From Neptunicella sp048268085 (GTDB taxonomy: Bacteria > Pseudomonadota > Gammaproteobacteria > Enterobacterales > Alteromonadaceae), in the NCBI RefSeq assembly GCF_048268085.1, contig NZ_JBLWWF010000006.1, positions 62,001 through 126,000 on the forward strand: a stretch of DNA of 64,000 bases, read 5' to 3'. Under the pieces are notes generated by a model. It worked only from the letters and a program-made list of their open reading frames with translations, was not told where the DNA came from and made no database searches. Positions 55,712-64,000 of this stretch are shown piece after piece (within the stretch, counting starts at the first letter, position 1; every line of letters starts with the position of its first letter). A program made the translations under genes and the position numbers.

Positions 55712-56434
55712 ACCATTTCCTTTAGATGTCGTTATTATTTTAATGGCCCATTCTCTACAAACCTTCGTAGCAGTCTCAAAGAGCCGCAAAGTGCTGTTTT
55801 TAGATGGTTATTTGTAAAGTACGTAACAGACCCTATTAGTTGTTCTTCACCCACTAAGATTTTCGTTTCTGATTTCACTTTATAGCTTTCTTTCGGGCTA
55901 TTTTTGAAAACGGAATCTATAGGTCGGGCTTAATTAAACAAATTTCACTCAAAATATCAAGAATAATATATTGATATTGTATATTTTTTAATAAAATAAT
56001 TTATTATATTTAGCGATCATTCAAGTAACATACTTGCTGCCTAATGTGGACGGAAAGGCTATTTAATTAGGGCTTTAAGCCTTTTGATTGGTATTATTCC
56101 GATTACCATAATGCGAATGCTAGGTGGCAACTCAGAAATCACGAGATAAAACTGAATATAATATATAGATGGAATATAAATGTGATGAATAATTATACAT
56201 TTATCACACCATTAATGCCGAAGACTGCAATACGATATGCGTAACGCCAATGGGCATATTGAGATTGAAAAAAGTGGGTATTTGCCCGTTATGCAAAAAG
56301 CGTAAATCGTTAGTAACGATATCTAGCGCAAAACGGGACCGTATTAGCTGGCGAAAAAGGAATGGCGTTGCGGCGCAATTTTTTTGTTTAGACCATTAAA
56401 CTCATTCAGGATTAAAAACATATCCGGCAAAAAA
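55712..56434. other. 720-bp upstream region of the large TonB receptor
   Basis: No gene supported. Very AT-rich around 55960-56020. An imperfect inverted repeat (56181-56190 tgtgatgaat; 56199-56208 atttatcaca, one mismatch) is a possible operator. A weak stem 56054-56060/56078-56084 with a short T run is also present. Confidence 0.5.
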
Positions 56435-57295
56435 TTAGGGTCTATCCATGCGAATGACCACCCGGCGGTTTTTAGCGCGGGATAACTCGGTTTCATTGCT
56501 GGCAATGTGACGACGCTCACCATGACCGGTTATCTCAATACGTGTTGCATCCACGCCATTATCAGTAAAAAAAGTTTTGATAGTTTCAGCCCGTTTGACT
56601 GAAATGCGATTATTCACCCCCGGTTGACCATAACTATCGGTGTAGGCGTCTAGCAGTACCAATTCCATATTGGTATCTTCATGTAAATATTGGCTTATCA
56701 TTTCCAATTTGTGTTTTGACTGTTTGGTTAGATCGGTACTACCAAATTTATAATTCAATACGGTATAAGCAATATCATCAAAACTAAATGGCAATAGATT
56801 AGACACACACTGCACAAATTGCTTATACACCGGCATAAAGTTACTGGCATTCAAGCCCACCGCCACCTTGTCATAATCGTTATACCAGTCCTGATAATAG
56901 ATGGTTGGCCAATAGCCTTTTTCCAACTCCGACAACATGGTCCATGCGGCTTTTTTGGGTAAGTCACCATCATACTGTTTTCTGACGGTCATTTGTGCGA
57001 TGGGACGTTGCATAGCCCCAGGCATCCAGCGTGGTGGCACCGAATAGACACCCGCGATTGAATAAGTATCGGGTAAACTCATCATATCCAGCTCAAATTC
57101 CATATTTAGCTGTTTACCCGCCATACTGGTAAATAACGCATTTCCATAACCAGAAATAGGATGCTTTAAGGTACATTGAAGCCGATTCGGACTATCTAAT
57201 TGCCAATCTGATGTTTCCACACTGGCATTATAATGACGCACACCAGCCTGAACCAGCATGGGGAAACATGCCAAAAATAAGATTATTTTTTTCAT
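56435..57295 (-). CDS. motY: Sodium-type flagellar motor protein MotY
   Basis: A 286-residue protein with signal peptide (ending VQAG) and mature start VRHYNASVETSDWQLDSPNRLQCTLKHPI, matching Vibrio MotY; also YYQDWYNDYDKVAVGLNASNF. The C-terminal OmpA-type peptidoglycan-binding domain (TDSYGQPGVNNRISVKRAETIK; GHGERRHIASN) is complete. MotY with MotX forms the T ring that anchors PomAB stators. A sigma-28 promoter lies 28 bp upstream. Adjacent and divergent to rnt. Confidence 0.95.
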   Translation of the reverse strand: MKKIILFLACFPMLVQAGVRHYNASVETSDWQLDSPNRLQCTLKHPISGYGNALFTSMAGKQLNMEFELDMMSLPDTYSIAGVYSVPPRWMPGAMQRPIAQMTVRKQYDGDLPKKAAWTMLSELEKGYWPTIYYQDWYNDYDKVAVGLNASNFMPVYKQFVQCVSNLLPFSFDDIAYTVLNYKFGSTDLTKQSKHKLEMISQYLHEDTNMELVLLDAYTDSYGQPGVNNRISVKRAETIKTFFTDNGVDATRIEITGHGERRHIASNETELSRAKNRRVVIRMDRP

Positions 57296-57322
57296 AACAT
57301 ACTCGCCTGAACTCTCAGTTTG

Positions 57323-57349
57323 TTATCGACCTTATAAAAAAAATATTTA
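57323..57349 (-). promoter_or_regulatory. Sigma-28 (FliA) promoter of motY
   Basis: On the minus strand TAAA, exactly 15 bases, then GTCGATAA, ending 28 bp before the motY ATG. Same -10 variant as before flagellin 3. Confidence 0.82.
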
Positions 57350-57729
57350 ATAAAGAGGCTGTTTATCTTTGATCTTCACTGTGATTAAGCAGTCAACATT
57401 TCTCAATTAAACCGTAAGCCGCGTCATTGAGTCATTCCAACAAGTCTGCTGAGCCACTTTATTTAAATAGCGAGAGATTGTTTCAGACTCCCCGCCTATT
57501 TTAACCAAAAGAATTGCGCTATTTTTTGTCTTATGGTTTTGCCTTATCACTACATTATCAAACCCTTAAACAGTAACATAATTTGTGAATTGTCCAGCAT
57601 GAACAAATTAAATAAAGGTCGCCAATAGTCGTGAATAGAAAAGATAAACCAGCAGTTGAATTTAGATTAATTGGTTTAGCGAAACTGGGCATGCAATAAT
57701 TGCGCTCCCATTTTCAATTATTATTATTC
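57350..57729. other. Intergenic region between motY promoter and rnt
   Basis: About 380 bp without a gene. It starts with a sequence close to the terminal repeat of the MITE-like element at 1466 (17 of 19 bases at 57355-57373); a poor inverted counterpart occurs near 57640-57655. Confidence 0.45.
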
Positions 57730-58362
57730 ATGTCTGATACAAAAATGCATCTTAATCAACGTTTTCGCGGTTATTTTCCAGTCGTTATCGATGTAGAAAC
57801 AGCCGGCTTTAATCCGCATACCGATGCGTTATTGGAAATCGCGGCTGTGACTTTAAAAATGGATCAAGAGGGTTTTTTGCAACCTGATATGACATTACAT
57901 TTTCATGTTGAGCCTTTTGAGGGGGCCAATCTAGAAAAAGCCGCGCTGGATTTTAACGGTATCGATCCCTATTGCGCGTTGCGCGGAGCAATAGATGAAA
58001 AATCCGTGATGACATCTATTTGCAAAGAAATACGTAAAGCGCAAAAACAGGCCGACTGTCAGCGATCAGTTATCGTGGCGCATAATGCGGCCTTTGATCA
58101 GGGCTTTTTTAATGCGGCAATCGAGCGCAGCGGTATCAAGCGTAGTCCTTTTCATCCCTTTGTTTCTTTTGATACCACGACTCTGTCTGGGCTGGCTTTA
58201 GGTCAAACCGTATTAATAAAGGCTTGTGAGGCCGCAGGAATCGAATTTGACCAGAAAGAAGCACATTCAGCATTGTATGATACGCAAAAAACCGCCGATT
58301 TATTTTGTTATATTGTCAATAAATGGCAACAACTTGGCGGTTGGCCTGTCGATATTAACTAA
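57730..58362 (+). CDS. rnt: Ribonuclease T
   Basis: About 210 residues from ATG 57730 (MSDTKMHLNQRFRGYFPVVIDVETAGFNP); a TTG at 57700 would add ten. DEDDh exonuclease residues: Asp and Glu in VVIDVETAG, Asp in VAHNAAFDQGF, His and Asp in EAHSALYDTQKTADLF. It trims tRNA and other small RNA 3' ends. Confidence 0.96.
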   Translation: MSDTKMHLNQRFRGYFPVVIDVETAGFNPHTDALLEIAAVTLKMDQEGFLQPDMTLHFHVEPFEGANLEKAALDFNGIDPYCALRGAIDEKSVMTSICKEIRKAQKQADCQRSVIVAHNAAFDQGFFNAAIERSGIKRSPFHPFVSFDTTTLSGLALGQTVLIKACEAAGIEFDQKEAHSALYDTQKTADLFCYIVNKWQQLGGWPVDIN

Positions 58363-58449
58363 GTTTTCGATTATCTTAACTACAATACCAAGTGCATGAT
58401 TTAAATAATAAAGTTAATCTATCTAAAATCACAACTGTAGGTACCTTTA

Positions 58450-59331
58450 ATGAAAATTGAACATATTCTGGTTATCTCGGATCAACAAGATAAAGAGCAA
58501 AAAGCTCTGGTACGCGCTAAGAAGATGGTTGAGCGCCATGGCGCCAAACTGCATATTGTTGCCTTCAGTTATGAGCATTTACAAGGCCTGTCAGCCAGTC
58601 TCACTCAAGCTCAAATGCTTGAAGCTCAGACTAAAATCATTACCACTCATCAACAGTGGTTGACCAAGCAGATTGCGAAACAGGAACTCGATCAATACTG
58701 TACTTGTGAAGTTATTTGGGAAAAGGATATTGCAGACTGGGTCAAGAAGCACTGCAAAACAGTTAACTATGATTTGATTATTAAAACTGGACACCGGACT
58801 GAAGGCCCCTTCTACACACCCACAGATTGGCATTTATTGCGTAATGGTAGTGTGCCGGTATTGTTAGTGGCAGAAAAAAAGTGGCGCAAAAAACAGGCTA
58901 TTATGGTTGCGCTCGATATGGCCACCCGTTCCAGAACGAAACAAGCGTTGAATAAAAAGTTAGCTGAAGCTGGGTTGGCCATGGCCAATAATACCGATAT
59001 GCCACTGCATTTTTGTTTTAGTGTGCCCGTGTCTCCAATTTTGAAAGATATTGGTTTTATCAATAGTGATGATGCAGTAAACAAAGCCAAGCAAAAGTAT
59101 ATCCCGAAAATTCAGGCGTTATTAACAGAACATCCAATACCGCTGAAAAATATTCACATCAAAGCTGGTGAAGCAGATAAAGTCATTCCAAGTATGGCAT
59201 CCGAGATAGGCGCGGCCTTAGTTGTAATAGGTACGGTAGGACGTAAAGGATTAAAAGCCAAGTTATTGGGCAATACCGCAGAAGACGTATTAAGTTTACT
59301 TAAAACCAACGTGATGGTTCTACAACCCTGA
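58450..59331 (+). CDS. Tandem universal stress protein (UspE-like)
   Basis: A 293-residue protein with two Usp domains. The first (1-145) begins KIEHILVISDQQDKEQKALVRAKKM and has diverged; the second ends with the ATP-type motif GTVGRKGLKAKLLGNTAEDVLSLLKTNVMVL. Followed by a strong terminator. Confidence 0.88.
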   Translation: MKIEHILVISDQQDKEQKALVRAKKMVERHGAKLHIVAFSYEHLQGLSASLTQAQMLEAQTKIITTHQQWLTKQIAKQELDQYCTCEVIWEKDIADWVKKHCKTVNYDLIIKTGHRTEGPFYTPTDWHLLRNGSVPVLLVAEKKWRKKQAIMVALDMATRSRTKQALNKKLAEAGLAMANNTDMPLHFCFSVPVSPILKDIGFINSDDAVNKAKQKYIPKIQALLTEHPIPLKNIHIKAGEADKVIPSMASEIGAALVVIGTVGRKGLKAKLLGNTAEDVLSLLKTNVMVLQP

Positions 59332-59357
59332 ATTTGGAAGGTGTCGTTTATCGCAAT

Positions 59358-59388
59358 AAAAAAGCCGCATTATTAATGCGGCTTTTTT
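59358..59388. terminator. Bidirectional terminator between usp and peroxiredoxin genes
   Basis: Stem 59364-59370 with 59376-59382 (gccgcat/atgcggc), A run before and T run after; serves both convergent genes. Confidence 0.88.
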
Positions 59389-59403
59389 AATTAAACAACT
59401 ATA

Positions 59404-60009
59404 TTAAAGTTTATCGCTGTTCTCAGACAAGTAAGCAGCCACACCATCTGGGCTGGCATTCATGCCTTTATCACCTTCTTGCCAACCTGCTGGGCATACT
59501 TCACCATGTTCTTCATGGAAAGCCAATGCGTCAACCATGCGGATCATTTCATCAACGTTACGACCTAGTGGTAAATCATTAACCACTTGATGACGTACCA
59601 CACCGTTTGCATCAATTAAGAAAGAACCACGGAATGCCACACCTGCATCTGGATGTTCAACGTCATAGGCTTGGCAAATTTCATGCTTGGTATCAGCAAC
59701 CAAAGTGTATTTAACCTGACCAATACCACCGTCGTTGATAGCTGTATTACGCCATGCATTATGTGAGAACTGAGAATCGATAGACACACCGATCACTTCA
59801 ACACCGCGCTTTTGGAATTCTGCATAACGCTTATCGAATGCGATTAACTCTGAAGGACAAACAAAGGTAAAGTCCAGTGGATAGAAGAAAACAACTGCTG
59901 GCTTACCTTTAATTGCTTCACTTAAGGTAAAGCTGTCAACAATTTCACCACTACCTAGTACCGCTGCTGCTGTAAAATCAGGGGCCGGACGACCAACCAA
60001 TACGCTCAT
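59404..60009 (-). CDS. Typical 2-Cys peroxiredoxin
   Basis: A 201-residue thiol peroxidase: peroxidatic Cys51 in PLDFTFVCPSELIAFD, resolving Cys near 172 in GEVCPAGWQ. Reduces H2O2 and organic peroxides; partner reductase not in the window. Divergent from bfd. Confidence 0.95.
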   Translation of the reverse strand: MSVLVGRPAPDFTAAAVLGSGEIVDSFTLSEAIKGKPAVVFFYPLDFTFVCPSELIAFDKRYAEFQKRGVEVIGVSIDSQFSHNAWRNTAINDGGIGQVKYTLVADTKHEICQAYDVEHPDAGVAFRGSFLIDANGVVRHQVVNDLPLGRNVDEMIRMVDALAFHEEHGEVCPAGWQEGDKGMNASPDGVAAYLSENSDKL

Positions 60010-60202
60010 ATTATGTTCCTCAGATTAGAATTTATCAGATTTACGAAGACAAACCTTTTGTAATCGTAAGCTCACAGAAGATTATAGGGTCGGACTTTTA
60101 AAAACCAAGGCGCAAATGCAACTATTTTGAAACTATATTTCGCTGCGAAGAAATAAACCGGCATTAATACAATTAATTAAAATAAAGCTTGGCTTTTATC
60201 TA

Positions 60203-60222
60203 AATAACAATTATTATCATTT
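60203..60222. promoter_or_regulatory. Fur-like site upstream of bfd
   Basis: aataacaattattatcattt resembles the GATAAT-type Fur hexamer array (several TTATCATT/AATTATTAT matches). Its position 26 bp before the bfd ATG fits iron repression. Confidence 0.55.
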
Positions 60223-60247
60223 GCAGTACCACTAACGAGGTTATGCA

Positions 60248-60442
60248 ATGTATATATGTCTTTGTTACGCCATTACAGATAAACAAATCGAAAAAGCGGT
60301 TCGCGAGGACGGTGTAGGTTCGATGCGTGAATTGCGCAAAAACCTGAGCGTTGGTGGTCAATGCGGTAAATGTGTGCAAATGGCACAACAGTTGATTGAT
60401 TCAACGATTATGGATGAATCGCTATTTAAAGAAGTCAGTTAA
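60248..60442 (+). CDS. bfd: Bacterioferritin-associated ferredoxin Bfd
   Basis: A 64-residue 2Fe-2S protein; cluster ligands are Cys in YICLCYAIT and in GQCGKCVQM (C-x-C ... C-x2-C). Bfd reduces bacterioferritin to release stored iron. Upstream of two bfr genes and behind a Fur-like site. Confidence 0.94.
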   Translation: MYICLCYAITDKQIEKAVREDGVGSMRELRKNLSVGGQCGKCVQMAQQLIDSTIMDESLFKEVS

Positions 60443-60666
60443 ACGATTCTTCTCCCCTCCTTTATTTTGATCTTTTTATAATTCAGTCAGTTAGCTAACT
60501 GGAACAAATTACGTCCATTTCCTAGCCGTAACGCCAATTAAGAATGATAATACTTACTGTTTGTATATTGTTGTTTTTATTGGATTTTTAATCGTAATTA
60601 GCTTGTAATAGCTGTTCAAAGCAACTACATTTTGTTGTATTAAACAGCCCATACATTGGTAGTAAA

Positions 60667-61137
60667 ATGCGCGGAAACAAATTAGCTTTAGAACAGTTGA
60701 GTAAAGTACTCACCTGTGAACTGACTTCCATTAACCAGTACTTTTTGCATGCTCGTATGTTTAAAAATTGGGGATTATCGGTTCTTAATGACAAAGAATA
60801 CAAAAAATCCATTCTGGATATGAAGCAAGCGGACAAGTTAATTGAACGTATTTTAATGCTTGAAGGCTTGCCCAATCTGCAACATCTGGAAAAGCTGCGC
60901 ATTGGTGAAGATACGCATGAAATGCTGCAATGCGATCTTGCCATGCAAATGGAACATATGGAAATAATCAAAAAAGCCATCACGGTCTGCGAAGAACAAG
61001 CCGATTATGTGTCCAGAGAAATACTGGACAACATCCTTGAACAAGAGGAAGAGCATATCGATTGGCTGGAAACTCAATTACATCTGTGGCAACAGTTAGG
61101 TCAGGAAAACTACCTACAAGCCATGATTAACGACTAA
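60667..61137 (+). CDS. bfr: Bacterioferritin subunit, haem-binding but ferroxidase-degenerate
   Basis: A 156-residue ferritin-like four-helix protein close to E. coli Bfr. By E. coli numbering it keeps Glu18, haem-ligand Met52, Glu127 and His130, but has Asp51, Gln54 and Gln94 in place of Glu, His and Glu, so the di-iron ferroxidase site is broken. Start ATG has only a weak ribosome site. Followed after 16 bp by a complementary subunit. Confidence 0.93.
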   Translation: MRGNKLALEQLSKVLTCELTSINQYFLHARMFKNWGLSVLNDKEYKKSILDMKQADKLIERILMLEGLPNLQHLEKLRIGEDTHEMLQCDLAMQMEHMEIIKKAITVCEEQADYVSREILDNILEQEEEHIDWLETQLHLWQQLGQENYLQAMIND

Positions 61138-61153
61138 TCGGAGATAGACTCAC

Positions 61154-61621
61154 ATGAAAGGCCATCAGCAAATAATCGATAGCATGAACCGTCTATTAAG
61201 CGCCGAATTGGCGGCCATGGATCAATACTTTATCCATGCAAAAATGTATGAAGATTGGGGGTTAAGCAAACTCCACGAGCGTATTGCCCATGAATTTGAC
61301 GATGAAAAAGGCCATGCCTCATTGTTAATAGAACGGATACTCATGCTCGAAGGCACACCTGATATGAAAACCCGTTGCGATGTCAGAATTGGTAAAACCG
61401 TGCCAGAGATGCTGGAAAACGACTTGTTATTGGAACAGGAAGTTGGAGAGGCTTTAAAGGCTGCGATCGCCCAATGTGAAACATTACAAGATTTTGTGAC
61501 TCGAGAAATACTCGAAACCTTATTAGACGATACCGAACAGGATCATGCCCATTGGTTAGAACAACAACTAGGCTTAATCAAAATGACCGGACTGCCTAAT
61601 TACTTGCAATCACAAATATGA
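61154..61621 (+). CDS. bfr: Bacterioferritin subunit, ferroxidase-competent but lacking haem Met
   Basis: A 155-residue protein. It keeps Glu18, Glu51, His54, Glu94 and the late Glu/His pair (E128 and H131, shifted by a one-residue insertion), so the ferroxidase centre is complete, but Lys replaces haem-ligand Met52. Together with the preceding subunit this suggests a two-subunit mixed shell, as known for some Neisseria and Pseudomonas. Confidence 0.93.
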   Translation: MKGHQQIIDSMNRLLSAELAAMDQYFIHAKMYEDWGLSKLHERIAHEFDDEKGHASLLIERILMLEGTPDMKTRCDVRIGKTVPEMLENDLLLEQEVGEALKAAIAQCETLQDFVTREILETLLDDTEQDHAHWLEQQLGLIKMTGLPNYLQSQI

Positions 61622-61648
61622 TGTCGCGATGACAAAGACAATACTTAC

Positions 61649-61685
61649 AAAAAGGCCTGATAATTTCTCATTATCAGGCCTTTTT
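61649..61685. terminator. Bidirectional terminator between bfr and grxD
   Basis: Fifteen-base inverted repeat 61649-61663 with 61671-61685, A run on one side and T run on the other. Confidence 0.9.
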
Positions 61686-61700
61686 AATATTCATTAACTG

Positions 61701-62042
61701 TTATGCGTTATCTTGCTTATCGGCATATTTTTCGGCAGTTTGTTTAATCAGAGGTTGTAGTTCACCTTGTTGAAACATTTCCAGAATAATATCGCATCCC
61801 CCGATCAGCTCGCCATCAACCCACAACTGGGGAAAGGTTGGCCAATCCGCATAAACTGGCAACTCAGCCCGAATATCAGGATTTTGCAGAATATCTACAT
61901 AAGCAAATTGCTCACCACAAGACATTAACGCTTGGCTGGCTTGTGATGAAAAGCCACAGCTAGGCAACTTTGGTGAACCTTTCATATATAAAATGATAGG
62001 ATTTTCACTGATTTGCTGTTTAATTTTTTCAATTGTTTCCAT
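61701..62042 (-). CDS. grxD: Monothiol glutaredoxin GrxD (Grx4)
   Basis: A 113-residue CGFS-type glutaredoxin: PKLPSCGFSSQASQAL active site, TFPQLWVDGELIGGCDI glutathione-binding segment. Carries or delivers 2Fe-2S clusters. Located between bfr and sodB, in an iron/redox neighbourhood. Confidence 0.96.
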   Translation of the reverse strand: METIEKIKQQISENPIILYMKGSPKLPSCGFSSQASQALMSCGEQFAYVDILQNPDIRAELPVYADWPTFPQLWVDGELIGGCDIILEMFQQGELQPLIKQTAEKYADKQDNA

Positions 62043-62247
62043 TGTCGTTTGCCTTTAATGTCAAAATAATCGGTAATCACAGCATTTTACCTGCATATTG
62101 TCAGATACCCAAGCGATGTCGTTACTGTGTCAGTTATTAGATATAGCAAATACTTTGTTTAAATCACAATTATCCCTTTTACTCTGCACCATAACCGTCT
62201 AGGATCTAACAGCAAACCTTATTTTGTAACTAAAACGGAGATCTAAA

Positions 62248-62829
62248 ATGGCTTTTGAATTACCTGCATTGCCTTATGAAAAAAACGCATTGGAACCCCA
62301 TATCTCAGCGGAAACTCTGGATTTTCATTATGGTAAACATCATGCAACTTACGTGACTAAGCTTAACGGTTTGATTGCCGGTACCGATTTGGAAAGCAAG
62401 TCTCTGGAAGAAATCGTTCGTAGTTCAGAAGGCGGCGTATTTAACAATGCAGCACAAATCTGGAACCACACTTTTTACTGGAATAGCTTAAGCCCGAATG
62501 GCGGTGGCGCTCCAACAGGTGCAGTAGCCGATGCCATCAATGCCAAGTGGGGCTCTTTCGATGCCTTTAAAGAAGCGTTTAATGACAAAGCGGTTAACAA
62601 CTTTGGTTCAAGCTGGACCTGGTTAGTCAAAACGGCCTCTGGTGATTTGGATATTGTTAATACAAGCAACGCTGGCACGCCTATTACAGAAAATGGCGTA
62701 ACCCCACTCATTACCGTAGATTTATGGGAACACGCTTATTACATCGATTATCGTAATGTTCGTCCAAACTATTTGAATGGTTTCTGGGCATTAGTTAACT
62801 GGGATTTTGCGGCGAAAAACTTCGCTTAA
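62248..62829 (+). CDS. sodB: Iron superoxide dismutase SodB
   Basis: A 193-residue enzyme, same length as E. coli SodB. Metal ligands: His27 in DFHYGKHH, His in IWNHTFYW, Asp and His in TVDLWEHAYYIDY. Fe-type by overall match (LNGLIAGTDLE; NFGSSWTWLV). Strong terminator follows. Confidence 0.97.
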   Translation: MAFELPALPYEKNALEPHISAETLDFHYGKHHATYVTKLNGLIAGTDLESKSLEEIVRSSEGGVFNNAAQIWNHTFYWNSLSPNGGGAPTGAVADAINAKWGSFDAFKEAFNDKAVNNFGSSWTWLVKTASGDLDIVNTSNAGTPITENGVTPLITVDLWEHAYYIDYRNVRPNYLNGFWALVNWDFAAKNFA

Positions 62830-62849
62830 GATTTCTCAATCGAGATATA

Positions 62850-62879
62850 AAAAAACGCCCCGATATCGGGGCGTTTTTC
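62850..62879. terminator. Bidirectional terminator after sodB
   Basis: Perfect palindrome 62855-62874 (acgccccgatatcggggcgt) with A run before and T run after. Confidence 0.9.
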
Positions 62880-62902
62880 ATTTAGCCATTTATTTAACAC
62901 GG

Positions 62903-63649
62903 TTATTTTTTACGAAACTTCAGTGTCCAGCGATCAGTCTGTCCCGTTACGTCTTTGTGTCCGACTTCATATATTAATTCATCTACCGGACGGTAATGTA
63001 AATCACTGTAATCAACCAATTCAAACCCGGCATCCTGGATTTCCTTAATGGCTAAAACTGGATCGACGCGACGTCCATTAAAGTCATTATCTGGTTGCAT
63101 ATGACGGCGAGTATGATCGACTACAGCATATATTCCGCCCGTTTTTAACGCATTGTACACCGCTTCATTCATCGCCTTGCGACTGGCGGCATTAAAGTTG
63201 TGATAATTACGGAAGGTAAATACAATATCGACGTTATCCGTGCCCAGATCAGGATTATCCAGCACATAGCCGTCCGCCCCTTCCGGATTGTATAATTTAG
63301 ACGTTGGTGCGAGCACTTTAACCTTATCAAAACCCTCAAGACCGTTTATGGCTTTCTCGGCACGTCCGGTCCCATAAGCAATGGAAAAATCCCCATTATC
63401 ATGCAGCACGGGAGCAAGCAATTTAGTATACCAACCGCCACCAGGGATCAATTCAACGACTTTCATATTATCCTGCAAACCAAAAAACGCTAAGGTTTCC
63501 ATTGGTTTACGGTTTGCATCTCGCTGCACTTCTGCTTCACTGCGAATATCTGACTGCATAGCCCGTTGCAATTTAGCCGAAATATCCGCGGCATTTACCG
63601 AACTAATCGTACAGCTAAGGCAGCCGGCAAGTATTAACCATTTTTTCAT
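62903..63649 (-). CDS. Predicted secreted methyltransferase (COG4798-like)
   Basis: A 248-residue protein with a signal peptide (MKKWLILAGCLSCTISSVNA) followed by a class I SAM-methyltransferase-like fold: VVELIPGGGWYTKLLAPVL as motif I and VDIVFTFRNYHNF as motif IV. Substrate unknown. A SAM-fold protein exported to the periplasm is unusual because SAM is cytoplasmic. Confidence 0.75.
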   Translation of the reverse strand: MKKWLILAGCLSCTISSVNAADISAKLQRAMQSDIRSEAEVQRDANRKPMETLAFFGLQDNMKVVELIPGGGWYTKLLAPVLHDNGDFSIAYGTGRAEKAINGLEGFDKVKVLAPTSKLYNPEGADGYVLDNPDLGTDNVDIVFTFRNYHNFNAASRKAMNEAVYNALKTGGIYAVVDHTRRHMQPDNDFNGRRVDPVLAIKEIQDAGFELVDYSDLHYRPVDELIYEVGHKDVTGQTDRWTLKFRKK

Positions 63650-63683
63650 TTTCCCTTCCTTCTTATTGTTTAAGCTTGGATTA

Positions 63684-64000
63684 TTAATGACCTGAGTTTG
63701 CCTGATTTAATTGCAAAATCATATCAGCGGCTTTTTCGGCAATCATGATTACCGCTGCATTAGTATTCCCACCAATGATAGTTGGCATCACCGAAGCATC
63801 AACAACTCGCAATGCTTTTATGCCTTTCACTCGTAGCTGTGGGTCCACCACACTCATTGGATCATCAACCGCTCCCATCTTACAAGTGCCCACCGGATGA
63901 TAAATAGTTTGTGCTTGCTCGCGCAGAAACTGCAAAATTTGCTGATCGCTTTGAATAGCGGCACCGGGCTGAATTTCAGTAGAGCAATATTGGCTAAACT
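63684..64000 (-). CDS. GMC-family oxidoreductase, 3' end only
   Basis: The frame is open to the right edge, so only the last 105 residues are visible. HPVGTCKMG with the catalytic-pair His, then VDPQLRVKGIKALRVVDASVMPTIIGGNTNAAVIMIAEKAADMI, is the GMC FAD-binding end as in choline or alcohol dehydrogenases. It lies 34 bp upstream of the methyltransferase gene on the same strand, possibly co-transcribed. Confidence 0.9.
   Translation of the reverse strand, partial: FSQYCSTEIQPGAAIQSDQQILQFLREQAQTIYHPVGTCKMGAVDDPMSVVDPQLRVKGIKALRVVDASVMPTIIGGNTNAAVIMIAEKAADMILQLNQANSGH

Overview
The window looks like chromosomal DNA of a marine gammaproteobacterium of the Alteromonadales type. This is an inference. 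It rests on a sodium-type polar flagellum gene set (FlgT, FlgP, MotY), short FlaA/FlaB-like flagellins in tandem, a full Rsx/Rnf operon, a very large TonB-dependent receptor, a GH26 mannanase and moderate GC. I cannot name the species. No prophage, integrase, IS transposase, CRISPR array or rRNA was seen.

Layout. 1-4.6 kb: the 3' part of a GAF-GGDEF-EAL protein, a 264-bp MITE-like palindromic element, a secreted alpha/beta hydrolase, a YcaQ-like DNA glycosylase and an unknown membrane protein. 5-26.5 kb: a flagellar and chemotaxis block. On the minus strand lie cheV, cheR, flgBCDE, flgFGHIJKL and three tandem flagellin genes. On the plus strand lie flgA, flgM, flgN and flgT, with flgP on the minus strand between flgN and flgT. 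Sigma-54 type sites precede flgB and flgF. Sigma-28 type sites precede flgM, one flagellin gene and, far away, motY. This fits the usual staged order of flagellar expression. A second sialidase-fold-like gene and a 7-bp tandem repeat sit between the flagellins and flgL.

26.5-38.4 kb: tRNA-Arg(CCT), GH26 mannanase, a queE operon and divergent queC, a DUF4242 protein, a LysR regulator, the MATE-uvrB overlapping pair and a TonB receptor. 38.7-46.2 kb: two identical tRNA-Asn genes, rsxABCDGE, nth, then a ParDE-type toxin-antitoxin pair followed by a second, truncated and diverged piece of nth. 46.3-49.4 kb: metR, mesD and mesX, an oxygen-linked folate-independent methionine synthase pair, with TGAA-N5-TTCA MetR boxes in front of both metR and mesX.

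50-64 kb: an unknown two-TM protein, gloA, a 1244-residue TonB receptor with a long upstream region, motY beside rnt, a tandem universal stress protein, and an iron/redox group (peroxiredoxin, bfd with a Fur-like site, two bacterioferritins with complementary defects, grxD, sodB). The window ends in a secreted methyltransferase and the 3' end of a GMC oxidoreductase gene.

The least explained parts are the flagellin intergenic regions (paired plus-strand sigma-54-like sites and a duplicated element with a stem whose sequence changes but pairing is kept), the nth fragment beside the toxin-antitoxin pair, the MetR/MesXD circuit and the split-function bacterioferritin pair.
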